A program made the translations under genes and the position numbers. Positions 45,908 through 57,104 of a stretch of DNA of 64,000 bases are shown piece after piece. Location: the NCBI RefSeq assembly GCF_007655135.1, contig NC_045128.1, forward strand, positions 23,964,811 through 24,028,810, given 5' to 3'. The notes under the pieces are model-generated. The model was not told where the DNA came from. It saw nothing but the letters and a program-made list of their open reading frames with translations, and searched no databases. Within the stretch, counting starts at the first letter, position 1. Every line of letters starts with the position of its first letter. The stretch is from Punica granatum (Eukaryota; Streptophyta; Magnoliopsida; Myrtales; Lythraceae).

Positions 45908-46287
45908 TTCGGATAGTCTATTTGGGTTTAACTTAGCTATTATTATATGGACTGATATTGTATGCAGAAAGGCAGCTTTAGCTTGTCTATCTCATAGGTA
46001 TATATAAACTATCTTTTCTGTACTTTATTATAAACAACATGCTCGAAATATCTCATATATATATATATATTTATATATGTAATTAAAAATTAATTAGAGT
46101 TTTTCTTGTGCGGAATGATATATATTGCGTGTGACATTAAATTTGAAGAATAGTTCATTTTCCTTTTCGGTGAATAATCGGGGCAATGCCCAAGAAGAAA
46201 TTAGCGAATAATATAGTTCATTATAAATTTTTTTCATTATATACATTCTTTTTCAAACTTTTTATTGGATATTTTAAGTGTCAAGTA

Positions 46288-46455
46288 GCAAAAATAAATT
46301 ATTGAATAACAAGAAATAACCCACCACAAAGAAATATACAGCAGCCGGACCTTGTAGGTCCCACTGCTTCCTCCACTCGAACGCGTCGAGGAGTGCGAGT
46401 GCAAAGTTCCAAACGATGATAGCCATCATGGCATGAAGTAGAAAGCTGTCAAAAC
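46288..46455 (-). pseudogene. CASP-like exon, opposite strand
   Basis: Minus-strand frame after an AG acceptor near 46446 reads AMMAIIVWNFALALLDAF then VYFFVVG before a GT. This resembles the second helix region of CASP-like proteins. The opposite orientation to the neighbouring fragments implies an inversion or a separate gene remnant. Confidence 0.4.
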
Positions 46456-46868
46456 ATGTTATAGTCAATATTGGTATCTGAAAAGAGAAGTAAAGTTTTA
46501 TTTTTTTATGTTTTTGTTCTGCTCGCCCAATCCCCCGATTCCAAAATCTGAAATTCTCCCTAGTTTTATACTAATGAGTTTGACATTGCTTTCTTGAATG
46601 TGTATGCATTGAATTTCATTTGATTTCAAACATTGTACTTGTTCAGACTCCTTGTATTTATTATTGGATGGATAACTGAGAGGAATTGATCTATTTTGTT
46701 ATTTCGTATTGATCTATATTTTTATCTTCCCAAATTCAGGGACCAAAAAACTCCAATTAGTTAGTGGTAGGTTTTTCCTCATCTCAAATGGTTAAAATCC
46801 ACCCGAAAAAAGCCTAAGTCCAAAAAATTTAGCCAAAAAACCGACTTATCCACCCATTTTTACCTCCT

Positions 46869-47195
46869 CTTTTTTTTTTTTTTTTTTAAAGATAAGAAGT
46901 GCCATATCGTTAATAAATAGATAAGAATACAACAATAACAAAACAAAACATCCCCACGCATCTTCACATCAACTGTCCTCACTAGGACTGACAAATCAGA
47001 TCAAAACCAGCAAAAGAATGTCTTAAAAGGCAGAGTAATAAACTGCCTAACTAATCCTACAAAACACGATCAAAACCAGCATAAACTCCTTAAACTAAAA
47101 ATCACTAATAAAAAGTCCATGAGCCTCCATTGTAACCAAAGAATAAAAAAATCATTAATAAAGATCTTTCATAGGAGGAGGCATCAATTCAACCA
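46869..47195 (-). mobile_element. Possible LINE/SINE 3' end with poly(A), minus strand
   Basis: On the minus strand a non-coding stretch ends in GATATGGCACTTCTTATC and an 18-nt A run (46886-46869), as in the 3' end of a poly(A) retroelement. Upstream it contains CTGGTTTTGATC twice. No ORF2 segment is preserved. Confidence 0.35.
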
Positions 47196-47710
47196 TTTTT
47201 ACCCCTAATTTTAAGTTTTAGTAGATAGTGTCATATGATAATTGCGATGGTTAGTTATAATATGTTTTGCATGCTAATTGTCTTTTCTTTTTTGATGCCA
47301 GTGTTGATATGCCTTAGCTGGATTCCTTTAGTTCTTCTTCTTTTTCATCTAAGACAATGCCTAATCTGAACTTGACAGAATATTTTGCAGGTTTTTGTTT
47401 TGAAAAGAAGTTCTTATGAATCATGACACGGTTGAAATCACGTCTCACCTGTAAGCTGTGATACCGTTGAAATCCGTGGCACTGTTCATAAGTAGAGTAA
47501 GCCAACAGCAAACACATACTGGCTGACCCTGAGTGCCAGCCCGATTTGCGTTGCAGACTGCTATTGAAGAAATTCACTATTCATCTGATATATGCTTCTT
47601 CAAGTAATTATAATTAAGAACCATAGACATCATCCTATTAATATAACTTCTGTGTTTTTATAAATGTGTTTGCGTTTCTTTATAATATTATTTTATTTTA
47701 TTAGATATAA
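47196..47710. other. Intergenic DNA
   Basis: A short minus-strand frame at 47314-47577 has no recognisable family and no supporting signals. Confidence 0.45.
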
Positions 47711-47899
47711 TCTATATTTATTATTAAAACAACATTTTTGTTAACATGAATAATAATATCGTAAGTTTTCTTAGTTGAAAATCAAATTTTAACCAAATCA
47801 TAATATAGCAGATGAGGGTTGATAAAATCCTATAATGACTTATTAACGAGGAATTTCTTATGAAAAGCCAATTATAGAACTCCGCGCGTTGTAGGCTAG
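47711..47899 (+). mobile_element. Short Helitron-like element, degenerate
   Basis: TCTATATTTATTATTAAAAC after a host A, and CTAG at 47896-47899 before a host T, preceded by a decayed CCGCGCG hairpin. At 189 bp it is short and not certain. Confidence 0.35.
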
Positions 47900-48398
47900 T
47901 TATTAAGAAGTGTCGAGTCAACGATGATAATAAGTGTCCTATGTGGAAAAAAGAGGTTTGCCGTTGTTCTGTCGAAAGCTGTAGGATGGTTTAGCAGTTT
48001 TTTATTTAATTATATATCTATTTTTTCCTTAACTAAAGGACACGGCGTCGCTCAACGGGTCCTTGATTTTGTCGAGCATATTGACCCAGGAAGATCATTT
48101 TCGTAGGGAAAATGGAATGGAAGATCTCTCTCGCGTTTGGTACTGTATGGTTCAATTTTGGGGCATCAAGTACATATATTTTTACCAATTAACCAATTTC
48201 ACGGTTTTCATGTTCCAATTAAACCCGACTACAATACATTACTCTCGACGGTTGTGGCTGAAAATCCTTTGGTTAGCTTGATTAGATGTTCAAAGTATAC
48301 CGCACAATTATTGACTCAATTTGTACCCGTTAGACAAATTGAAGGCTCGTGGTGATCCTATCATTGGCCATGCATGTGTTGTGAGAAACGCAAGTTAA

Positions 48399-48979
48399 TC
48401 TATATAATATATAAAGTTGACTCCAATGTAATAAATAGGGGCAAAAATGTAATGTCTTACTAATTCATTTGTTATATGTTAATATAACATAACGAAATTA
48501 AATGATAGTAATTTATTATTACAGGTAGTAATAATACAAGTGGAAAAGATAAATTAAAGATTTATTAGATAAATTATTAAAATTAATTACATTTATGCAA
48601 TTTTACGAAAACTTAATATATAAGAAAATGCATAAGAGAATATAGAAGTTCAAAGATTTAATGGATTTATAATTACTATTCTTTTACCGAAATAAATTGA
48701 GAATTGTGACTTAGAATTTTTTTAAATTTTTTTATTAGAAATTCATTGGTAATTGAAACAACAAAAATGTAAACGACTCTTTGGTGATAATTATTGAGTT
48801 AATTTTTTACCACTGCAATATAAAATTTACCATATTTGAATTCGTAGGGTAAAAAAAGACAAAGAGAATTGTAATATAACATAATCTCTCTAATCCATAG
48901 CAATCATTATTTTCATAATTAGTTTCTTATTATGAAAAGTTTTGAACAAAATTCGTGCAACATGGGTCCAACAACCTAG
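48399..48979 (+). mobile_element. Non-autonomous Helitron, 581 bp
   Basis: Starts TCTATATAATATATAAAG at 48399 after a host A. Ends with a degraded hairpin (CGTGCAACATGGG), a short spacer and CTAG at 48976-48979, followed by a host T. Both termini and the A/T insertion site follow the Helitron rule. The interior is AT-rich and gene-free. Confidence 0.65.
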
Positions 48980-49255
48980 TTGTAGTAAATGACTTAGTAT
49001 TAATCACGTAATTAATATAATAGTTATTGCTGTACATTTACTCACTACATTATTATAAGTAAGCATTTAAAAACATTTTTTACAAAGTTCACCAACTTTC
49101 CATTGTTGTTTGGAATACAATATGATTAAGAGGTTCATTGTGGTCAATGAGGAGAGTCGGTTATGATCTCCATAATTGCCGAGTTCACTTGGAAGAGGTT
49201 TTCGAAAAAGTTAAACAGATCTTCGATCGAAGGAAATATAGGTGGATACTGGAGC

Positions 49256-49681
49256 TGTGATGCGAACCCCGTCGAACCCGTCGCAGAACCCAGCAACAAT
49301 AATATGGAATCAAATTCGGACCGTCCAAGATAGAGATTTCGAATGGTGGAATATTGACCCCGTAGCTATGTAGAGCTAGAAACCAATATTATACGAAGCT
49401 TAAGAACCACAGGTAATCGACTTGCAACCCTTGAAGCATAAGTTCAACAAGAACAATTTGGAGAATATCTCTCATACAAGATAAACAATGGCAGAAAGTT
49501 ATCAAAAAAAAATAACCTAAGGAAGAGCTTATAAAACAACTAAGGAAAGCACCAGAGCATATTCCAATCAGATTTGGTGGCCAACTTCTAGAAGCCATAT
49601 CCCAACCAAATTCCAACCAGATTTGGTGGCCATCTTCTAGAAGGCATATCCCAACCAGATTTGAGGTAGTTGTAATCATCA
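49256..49681 (-). repeat. 3' LTR of the non-Athila Gypsy half
   Basis: Minus strand starts TGATGATTACAACTACC at 49681 and ends in ATCACA at 49256, so both TG and CA ends are present. It follows the end of the integrase frame by one base and contains an internal duplication of an AACCAGATTTGGTGGCCA block. No matching 5' LTR exists in this element. 426 bp. Confidence 0.6.
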
Positions 49682-49682
49682 T

Positions 49683-52400
49683 TTAATGCCCCGATGTGTA
49701 CTGATGAGGTCCAGCACTCTTGATGACGAAAATCAGCCCCAAGTCGACTTGTTCATCTCTCAAACTGCGTGCCTCTTCCCGAATACGCGTCCATAAATTC
49801 TGCAAGGCTTGCTCCAATTTCTTGGCACGTGCTCTGGTGACCGATCCGATAGAAATATGCAACTTGTCCTCATGCTCGGAGTCCGGCTCAACCCTATCAT
49901 TCTCCCCTTCTTCAAAAGGATTCGTCCTCGAATCTACGCCCACATCAAAGGGAGAAAGATCAGAAACATTAAATGTAGAACTCACTTGATACTCTCCTGG
50001 CAAATCGAGCTTGTATGCATTGTCATTAATCTTTTCTAAGACTTGAAATGGTCCATCTCCTCGCGGATTCAGCTTTGATTTCCTTTGGGTTGAAAACCTC
50101 TCCTTCCTAAAATGAACCCAAACCCAATCTCTCGGTTCGAAAGTGACATGCTTTCTTCCCTTGTTGGCTCGAGTGGCAACTTGCTCATTCTTGTGTAAGA
50201 TGTGGTTCCTCGCTTCTACATGGATCTTCTTCACCAATTCTGCCTTATGTTTTCCATCAAGGCTAACAATCTCACCAATAGGCAATGGAGTTAAATCCAA
50301 TGGGGTTAGTGGATTAAAGCCATAAACAACCTCAAAGGGAGAAAACTTAGTAGAAGAATGCATCGCCCGATTATATGCAAACTCAATGAATAGAATGCAG
50401 TCTTCCCAACTTTTCAAGTTCTTTTTAATAACAGCTCGCAGCAAAGTACCTAAGGTTCGATTTACAACCTCTGTTTGCCCATCAGTTTGTGGGTGGCAAG
50501 TGGTAGAAAACAATAACTTTGTTCCCAATTTACCCCACAAAACACGCCAAAAGTGACTTAGGAACTTAACATCACGATCACTTACAATGGTTCTGGGAAT
50601 GCCATGCAAACGCACTACTTCTTTAAAGAAAAGTTCCGCCACATGAGTAGCATCATCCGTCTTCTTACAAGGAATAAAATGAGCCATCTTTGAAAAACGA
50701 TCCACTACTACAAAGATAGAATCCTTACCATTCTTAGTCCTAGGCAAACCCAAAACAAAATCCATTGATACATCAGTCCATGGATGACTAGGAATGGGCA
50801 AAGGCATGTAAAGTCCATGAGGTTGAATCTTAGACTTAGCTTTCTTACATGTGACACATCTAAACAGATCCTTTCAATGTCTCGCTTCATATGTGGCCAA
50901 AAGAAATGCTCTCTCAAAACATCTAAGGTCTTAGCCAGACCAAAATGCCCCATTAAACCTCCCCCATGGGCTTCCCTAACAAGCAACTCTCGCATGGAAC
51001 TTTGAGGAATACATAGCTTGTTCTCATGAAACAAATACCCCTCATGCTTATAAAACTTGGCAAATGCCTCTCTTTTACATTTAGAAAAGACTTCCTTAAA
51101 ATCACGATCATGCAAGTATAACTCTTTGATATATTTAAATCCCAAAAGCTTGGCATCAAGAGTTGAGATAAGAGTATACCTGCGGGATAAGGCATCAGCC
51201 ACTACATTTTCTTTACCTTTCTTGTATTGGATTACATAGGGAAACATCTCGATGAACTCAATCCAACGCGTGTGCCTTCGATTCCGCTTGCTTTGACCCT
51301 TTAAATGCTTCAAGGACTTATGGTCAGTGTGAATGATGAACTCCTTGGACCACAAGTAATGTTGCCATGTCTCCAAAGCCCTCACCAAAGCATAGAGCTC
51401 CTTGTCGTATGTGGAGTAGTTCAACGCAGCCCCGTTGAGTTTCTCACTGAAGTAAGCAATAGGCCTCTTCTCTTGCATAAGGACGGCTCCTATACTAATA
51501 CCGGAAGCATCACATTCGATTTCAAAAGGTTTAGAAAAGTCCAGTAAAATCAATAAATGAGCAGAACTTAGCTTTTCTTTCAATGTATTGAATGCCTTCT
51601 CTTGCTCCTTGCCCCATCTAAAGCCAACTTCCTTCTTGATGATCTTGGTCAAAGGAGCAGCTATGGTGCTAAAATTGCGCACAAATCTTCGATAGAATCC
51701 AGCAAGGCCATGGAAGCTTCGGACCTCAGCAATGGTAATGGGTGTAGGCCATTCCCGGATTGCTCTCACCTTCTCTTCATCCACTTCCAGACCCCTGGAA
51801 CTTACAACAAAACCAAGAAAAACAACACTTTCCAAGAAAAATTCACACTTCTTAAGGTTAGCATACAACTTCTCATGCCTCAGCACCTCAAGAACACACC
51901 TCAAATGATCCATATGATCATTCTTAGTCTTGCTATAAATCAGAATATTATCAAAGTAAACAACAACAAATTGTCCAATGTAAGCACGCAAAACATGATT
52001 CATAAGGCACATAAATGTGCTGGGTGCATTAGTCAATCCAAATGACATCACTAACCACTCATACAATCCACTCCTGGTTTTAAATGTTGTTTTCCATTCA
52101 TCTCCTTCTTTCATGCGAATTTGATGGTACCCACTCTTCAAATCAATCTTAGAAAATATAGTGGAACCATGCAATTCATCAAGCATATAATCCAATCGAG
52201 GAATAGGATAGCGATACTTTACCGTTATCTTATTCACAGCTCGACAATCCACACACATCCTCCATGTGCTATCTTTCTTGGGAACAAACAACACGGGCAC
52301 AGAGCATGGACTCATACTTTCTCGAACATAGCCCTTGGTCAGCAGCTCATCAACTTGCTTTTGGAGTTCCTTTGCTTCTTCAGGAGAAACCTGCATGGCC
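49683..52400 (-). pseudogene. Gypsy pol fragment (RT, RNase H, integrase), non-Athila lineage
   Basis: Minus-strand frames 52402-50708 and 50807-49683. The first has a Ty3-type RT ([63 protein letters not shown]), RNase H ([40 protein letters not shown]) and the start of an H2C2 finger ([20 protein letters not shown]). An inserted base near 50870 breaks the finger. The second frame holds the integrase core with D, D, E ([24 protein letters not shown]) and a C-terminal GPF-like region. The RT catalytic motif is Tyr-Phe-Asp-Asn, so the second metal-binding Asp is lost. No chromodomain is evident. The 5' half of its own gag-pol is absent. Confidence 0.85.
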
Positions 52401-54644
52401 AAGAAAACTTCGAATGTCTCGAATGCTAGATGGGTATGGCAGATTTAAAATTAGATCAACCTTGGATTTATCAACCTCAATGCCTCTAGAAGATATCACA
52501 TGACCTAGAACTATACCGTGAGTCACCATAACATAGCATTTCTCATAGTTAAGTACTAGGTTCGACTCAATACAACGGTGCAAGACCTTGGACAGGTTAG
52601 CTAAATGACAATCAAAAGAATCACCATAGACTGTAAAATCATCCATGAACACTTCTATGCAGTTCTCTATCATATCAGAAAAGATACTCATCATGCAACG
52701 TTGAAATGTTCCAGGGGCATCACACAATCCAAAAGGCATACGACGATAAGCAAAAGTACCGAACAGACAGGTAAAAGTTGTTTTCTCTTGGTCTTCTGGT
52801 CCTACCACTATTTGGTAATATCCCGAATACCCATCGAGAAAACAGAAGTATGACTTACCAGCTAGTCTTTCAAGCATCTGATCGATAAAAGGCAAAGGAA
52901 AATGATCTTTCCTAGTAGCCGCATTAAGTTTTCGGTAGTCAATGCACACTCGCCACCCGTTTTGCACTCTTGTCGGAACCAACTCACCCCGCTCGTTTTT
53001 CACTAAGGTGAGTCCTGTTTTCTTAGGAACCACATGTATCGGACTTACCCATTGACTATCTGATATGGGGTAGATAATTCCTAAGTCCAGGAGCTTAAGT
53101 ATTTCCTTCATAACTACTTCCTTCATTGTTGGATTAAGCTTCCTCTGTAGGTCTCGCTTCGGTTGTGCATCTTTCTCCAATAAGATTCGGTGCATACACA
53201 CAGAGGGACTTATGCCTTTGATGTCTGCGAGCGTCCATTCAATGGCTGTTTGGTTTTCCTTCAAAACCTGAATTAGTTGTTCTTCTTGTACCTTTGTTAG
53301 TTCCTTTGAGATGATAACTGGTAAGGTCTCCTTTTCACCCAAGTAAACGTACTTCAAGTTCTCTAGAAGCTTCTTCAATTCTAACATGGGGACCTGCACA
53401 ATAGAAGGGAGAATCCGATCAGTGGAAGTCGGTAATGGTAAAATTGAACTTTTAAACCTTCTCGACACATCTATAAGTGATTTTAAAGGCTGAATTGAAT
53501 CCTTTGCTCTTCCATCTTCTTCCCATTGGGCATCATAATCCTTGATTTGTTGGATTGCCCAATCGACCTCATCCTGCACAAAAATATGTTCTGCCACATC
53601 TCGAACAAACAAATCAATTACATCAACACAAGATATAGATTCCAAAGTATCCGGATGTCTCATAGCATCGAAAATGTTGAATGTAATCGTTTCTTTATCA
53701 AATTCTAAAGAAAGTGTCCCATTATGCACATCGATTTTTGTTCGGGCCGTTTTCATGAATGGCCTTCCGAGCAAAATGTGTGACGAGTTAGAATTGTGTG
53801 TGTCACCCATGTCAATGATATAAAAGTCTACGGGAAAAATGAATTCCTTTACCTTAATTAACACATCTTCAACCATCCCCTCAGGATACGAATTAGATCT
53901 ATCAGCAAGCTGAATGATGATTCTAGTGTCTTTCAAAGGCCCTAAATTCAAAGTCTTGTAAATGGATAAAGGCATGACATTTATGGATGCACCTAGATCT
54001 AGCATGGCCTTCTCAATTCTTTTCTCACCTATAGTGCATGGAATGGTAAACATACCTGGATCCTTGCACTTTTGTGGCAATTTCCTTTGGATGACGGCCG
54101 ATGCATTCTCCCCCACACTTATTTTTTCGTCCTTGCTCAGCTTCCTCTTATTGGTGCATAGTTCCTTGAGGAACTTAGCATATCTGGGCACTTGTTTGAT
54201 CGCGTCGAGTAGAGGAATGTTCACTTCTACCTTCCGGAAGGTCTCGAGAATTTCTTGCTCTGCTTCCTCTTTCTTAGCTCTCGCGAATCGACTCGGGAAT
54301 GGTGGAGGAACGACTATCTTCTGAATGGGAGTGTTAATGCTGTCTTCCTTCATCCCGTCGGCTGACTTCTCTTTCCTTGTTTCGTTCTCATCAGTTTTGT
54401 CTTGTACTAGATTTTGAAAAGGACCTGCAGGTTCCAACACCTTCCCACTCCTTAGCGTGATTGCACTTGCATTCTCCCTTGGGTTTATTTCCGTTTGGGA
54501 TGGTAGCTTCCCTTTCGCACCTTCTAGTTTGCTTACGGTAGTAGCGAGTTGAGACATTTGATTCTCCAGATTTTGAATGCTTGCCCTTGCTTCTTTTTGG
54601 AATGAAAGGGTACTAGTTGCTAAGCTCTTGACGAGGTCTTCCAA
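52380..54644 (-). pseudogene. Athila-type gag C-terminus, protease and RT N-part
   Basis: The frame starts inside gag (NLENQMSQLATTVSKLEG) and continues through an acidic linker. The retroviral-type protease has Leu-Asp-Leu-Gly in place of the Asp-Thr/Ser-Gly triad (KAMLDLGASINVMPLSIY, HILLGRPFMKTART). The RT follows (NGWRVCIDYRKLNAATRKDH, FPLPFIDQMLERLAGKSYFC, FLDGYSGYYQI, MPFGLCDAPGTFQRCM) with an intact Phe-Met-Asp-Asp motif (EVFMDDFTVYGDS). The frame then ends in [14 protein letters not shown] plus Ser and stop, where the family would go on to RNase H. Confidence 0.85.
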
Positions 54645-54780
54645 TGTCGTTGAAGAGTCCGATTCCTGGTTATGTGGAGGATCGGGTTTCTTATATCTGA
54701 AAGCCTGGTGATGGCTGTTGATTTTGCTGTCCGTATCTCAAATTGGGATGATCTCTCCATCCCGAATTGTATTGATTGGA

Positions 54781-55617
54781 CTATGGATCGTACTGCCTTT
54801 GCTGATTTGAGAACCCGCTGATGGCATTTGCTTGCGGATCGGGTTCATCTTGTAGCTGTGGGCAAGCGTCGGTAGTGTGGCCTTGGAGGAAGCATATGCC
54901 GCATGTCTTGGTGCTCTGTACTTGGCCCAATACCACTTGCTTCATCAGAGTTGTTAATTCGGATATCTGGCCCTCTAGGTTCGAGCTTCCCACCTCGTTC
55001 ACTTTTCTAGGAACTAAATCTTGTCTACCTCCAAATTTTTGAGAATGAGCTGCCATTCTAGAGATTAAATCTCGAGCTTCACGCAACGTTTTATTCTCTA
55101 ACGCTCCTCCACTTGCTGCCTCTAAGAAGGTTCTATCCATAGGGAGCAAACTCTCATAGAAATATTGGAGTAGGAGCTGGTATGAGATCTGATGATTAGG
55201 GCAGCTCTCGCAGAGTTGATTAAACCTCTCTCAATATTCATATAGAGTCTCCCCCGAGAATTATTGAATGGCACCGATTTGCTTTTTGATGGTGCCTAGC
55301 TTCGAAGCTAGGAAGAATTTCTCGATAAATTGTCGCTTCAGATCATTCCATGTAGCGATAGACCCCGGCGGTAAGTAATAGAGCCAATCGTTGGCCTTGT
55401 CAGCTAAGGAAAAAGGAAAAGCTCGCATCTTAATCTGCTCCTCTGTCACCCCTTGGGGTTTCATCGTGGAGCACACGGTGTGGAACTCCTTGAGATGCCT
55501 ATGTGGGTCCTCTCCTGAAAGTCCGTGGAAGGTAGGTAGAAGGTGTATCAGCCCTGATTTCAGCTCGCAGGCGGCCTCTGTTTTTGGGTATGTAATACAC
55601 AATGGTTGTTGGTTCAA
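54781..55617 (-). pseudogene. Athila-type gag, broken
   Basis: Two frames: 55617-55261 holds the gag core (LLPTFHGLSGEDPHRHLKEF, FPFSLADKANDWLYYLPPGS, WNDLKRQFIEKFF) and 55149-54781 the rest, with a zinc-knuckle-like CGICFLQGHTTDACP. A frame break lies between them near 55230 and another between 54781 and 54644. Confidence 0.85.
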
Positions 55618-55858
55618 GTCGGGAGCTGCTAGCTCCCTCCATGTTCATTCTCTAGCCATTGTGGTTGCAGTCAATTCTTGTTCTTCTTCACTCTCACTGT
55701 CGCTGAAAGAAGAGGTTGGCTCCACAAGCCCGTCGGCTAGCCTTTTGGCTCTTCGATTTGCCCTTGCGGTCTTCTCGATCTCTGGATCAAAGATAATTTC
55801 ACCTGTACGAGAAGAATGGGGCATATATTAGCTCAACAATTAAGAGAATTAAATTGCC

Positions 55859-55878
55859 TCCCCGGCAACGACGCCAAA
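55859..55878 (-). promoter_or_regulatory. Athila-type primer-binding region
   Basis: Minus strand TTTGGCGTCGTTGCCGGGGA, one base from the TGGCGCCGTTGCCGGGGA sequence usual just inside the 5' LTR of Athila/Tat elements. It fixes the 5' LTR end at about 55881. Confidence 0.75.
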
Positions 55879-55880
55879 TT

Positions 55881-57100
55881 TGGCAAGGCCTGTCGAAGCC
55901 CCCAAAATAAAATCGGTTTCCCCAAAACTTGTAGTAAGAAAAGGGTGAGAGCAGAGTCGAAATCCCAAAGGAGGCTAAAGGATTCTCTAAACCAATGAGC
56001 TAGCAAAGTAACGATAGGGGAATTTTGATAATCAAGAAACTAAATTGCAGCAAAAATAATTTAAAAGTGCAAGGGAGAGTGAGTAATCAATAATCGAGAG
56101 ACGTATGACTTGAGTTCGAAAACCACCTAGCGTTTGGTTGATCATAGAAGCATCAGAATGTAAATTTCAGCAGATAAGATTCGATTCCCGCGACCACAAG
56201 AAATCAACTAACATCTAAATTCTAACTAGTCAAAACACCGTCTAACTAGTAAGTTTATCAACTAATTAACAAGGTATCAACCGATTCCCTAATTAACTAA
56301 GCGACAACTTTAAGTGCAAGGATGCCTTAACCCGAGCGATTAATCGATTCATCAATTAATTGACTCGTCCTATCATTCTCTAACGAATTAGGGCAGCAAC
56401 TACCGTTTGTTCCTAATTAGTCTTGCTTCGAATCGATTTCTACAAACACCGTAGTAGTCGTCGATAAGCTAATTTACAAATATCCTATTCACAACCATGA
56501 GAGAATACTTGTAACGATGACATCCAAGAATAAATAAGTGCTGAAATCGAAATATTAAAACCTGCTCCTCACAACCAAACCGTGAGGTTTCCGTTCTCAA
56601 GTCAAACGAAACGAATTAGCCACGCATGGCTATTCAGGAATCCATGAAAACTAATGATCGTTGGAGGAACACTCCGCAGCCGCCAGCCTCCTCTCCAAGT
56701 TTCTCTCCACAGAAAACTAAACTTCAAAGAAAACCTAAACCTAGCTGATCCATAGGTTTTTGTATCTCCCTCAAAAATAGGAAACAAATAATGAACATAT
56801 CTTAAAAGATTTCCTAAAAAACTCCCATTATAACTGAAAGGGAATCCTAAGATTTGCAAATAAATCGAGAATTGATTCTGAACTCCCTCTCGGATCGGTT
56901 GTGCATGTGGTGCACCACTAACTAGAAGTCCTTGTATCCTTGCAAGTTCCATCTTGATACTTCAATGGTCTCCAATTCATCCCGAACATGCATCAAATTG
57001 CCTTCAATTCTTTTCTTGCACAAGTTTTCCTAGAAACCGTCATCCAAACATCAGATACCATGAAAACAACATAATACCGAGTCTAAATTTTACCCATTTC
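55881..57100 (-). repeat. Athila-type 5' LTR
   Basis: Non-coding, about 1.2 kb, with the pattern of ATTAATCGATTCATC and CTAACTAG-like blocks seen in Athila LTRs. The minus-strand 3' end is at 55881 (CA). The start is uncertain, between 57050 and 57105. Confidence 0.6.
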
Positions 57101-57104
57101 ATGG

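Larger units (their letters stand above)
42882..46290 (+). repeat. Three decaying tandem units carrying CASP-like 5 fragments
   Basis: A unit starting around TTTTGTTTAGTATACATATA at 42882 recurs near 44284 and 45587; units are about 1.4, 1.3 and 0.7 kb. Shared blocks include AACCAGGACTGCAAATTTAC, GAATGGTGGCCTAATTGGAC and GGTCATAGGTTT. Each unit carries a different part of one CASP-like gene, so deletions followed or accompanied duplication. Confidence 0.8.
49256..57100 (-). mobile_element. Chimeric Ty3/Gypsy element (Athila-like 5' part, other lineage 3' part)
   Basis: From right to left on the minus strand: an Athila-type LTR (about 57100-55881), a primer-binding region, gag, protease and RT of Athila type, an abrupt junction at about 52383-52396, then RT-RNase H-integrase of another Gypsy lineage and its 426-bp LTR. 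The two LTRs are unrelated and no LTR lies at the junction. The right boundary against RLK3 is approximate. Confidence 0.8.

Noticed and set aside
47314..47577. 87-residue minus-strand frame
   Set aside because: No recognisable motif, in TE-rich AT-rich DNA; chance frame more likely.
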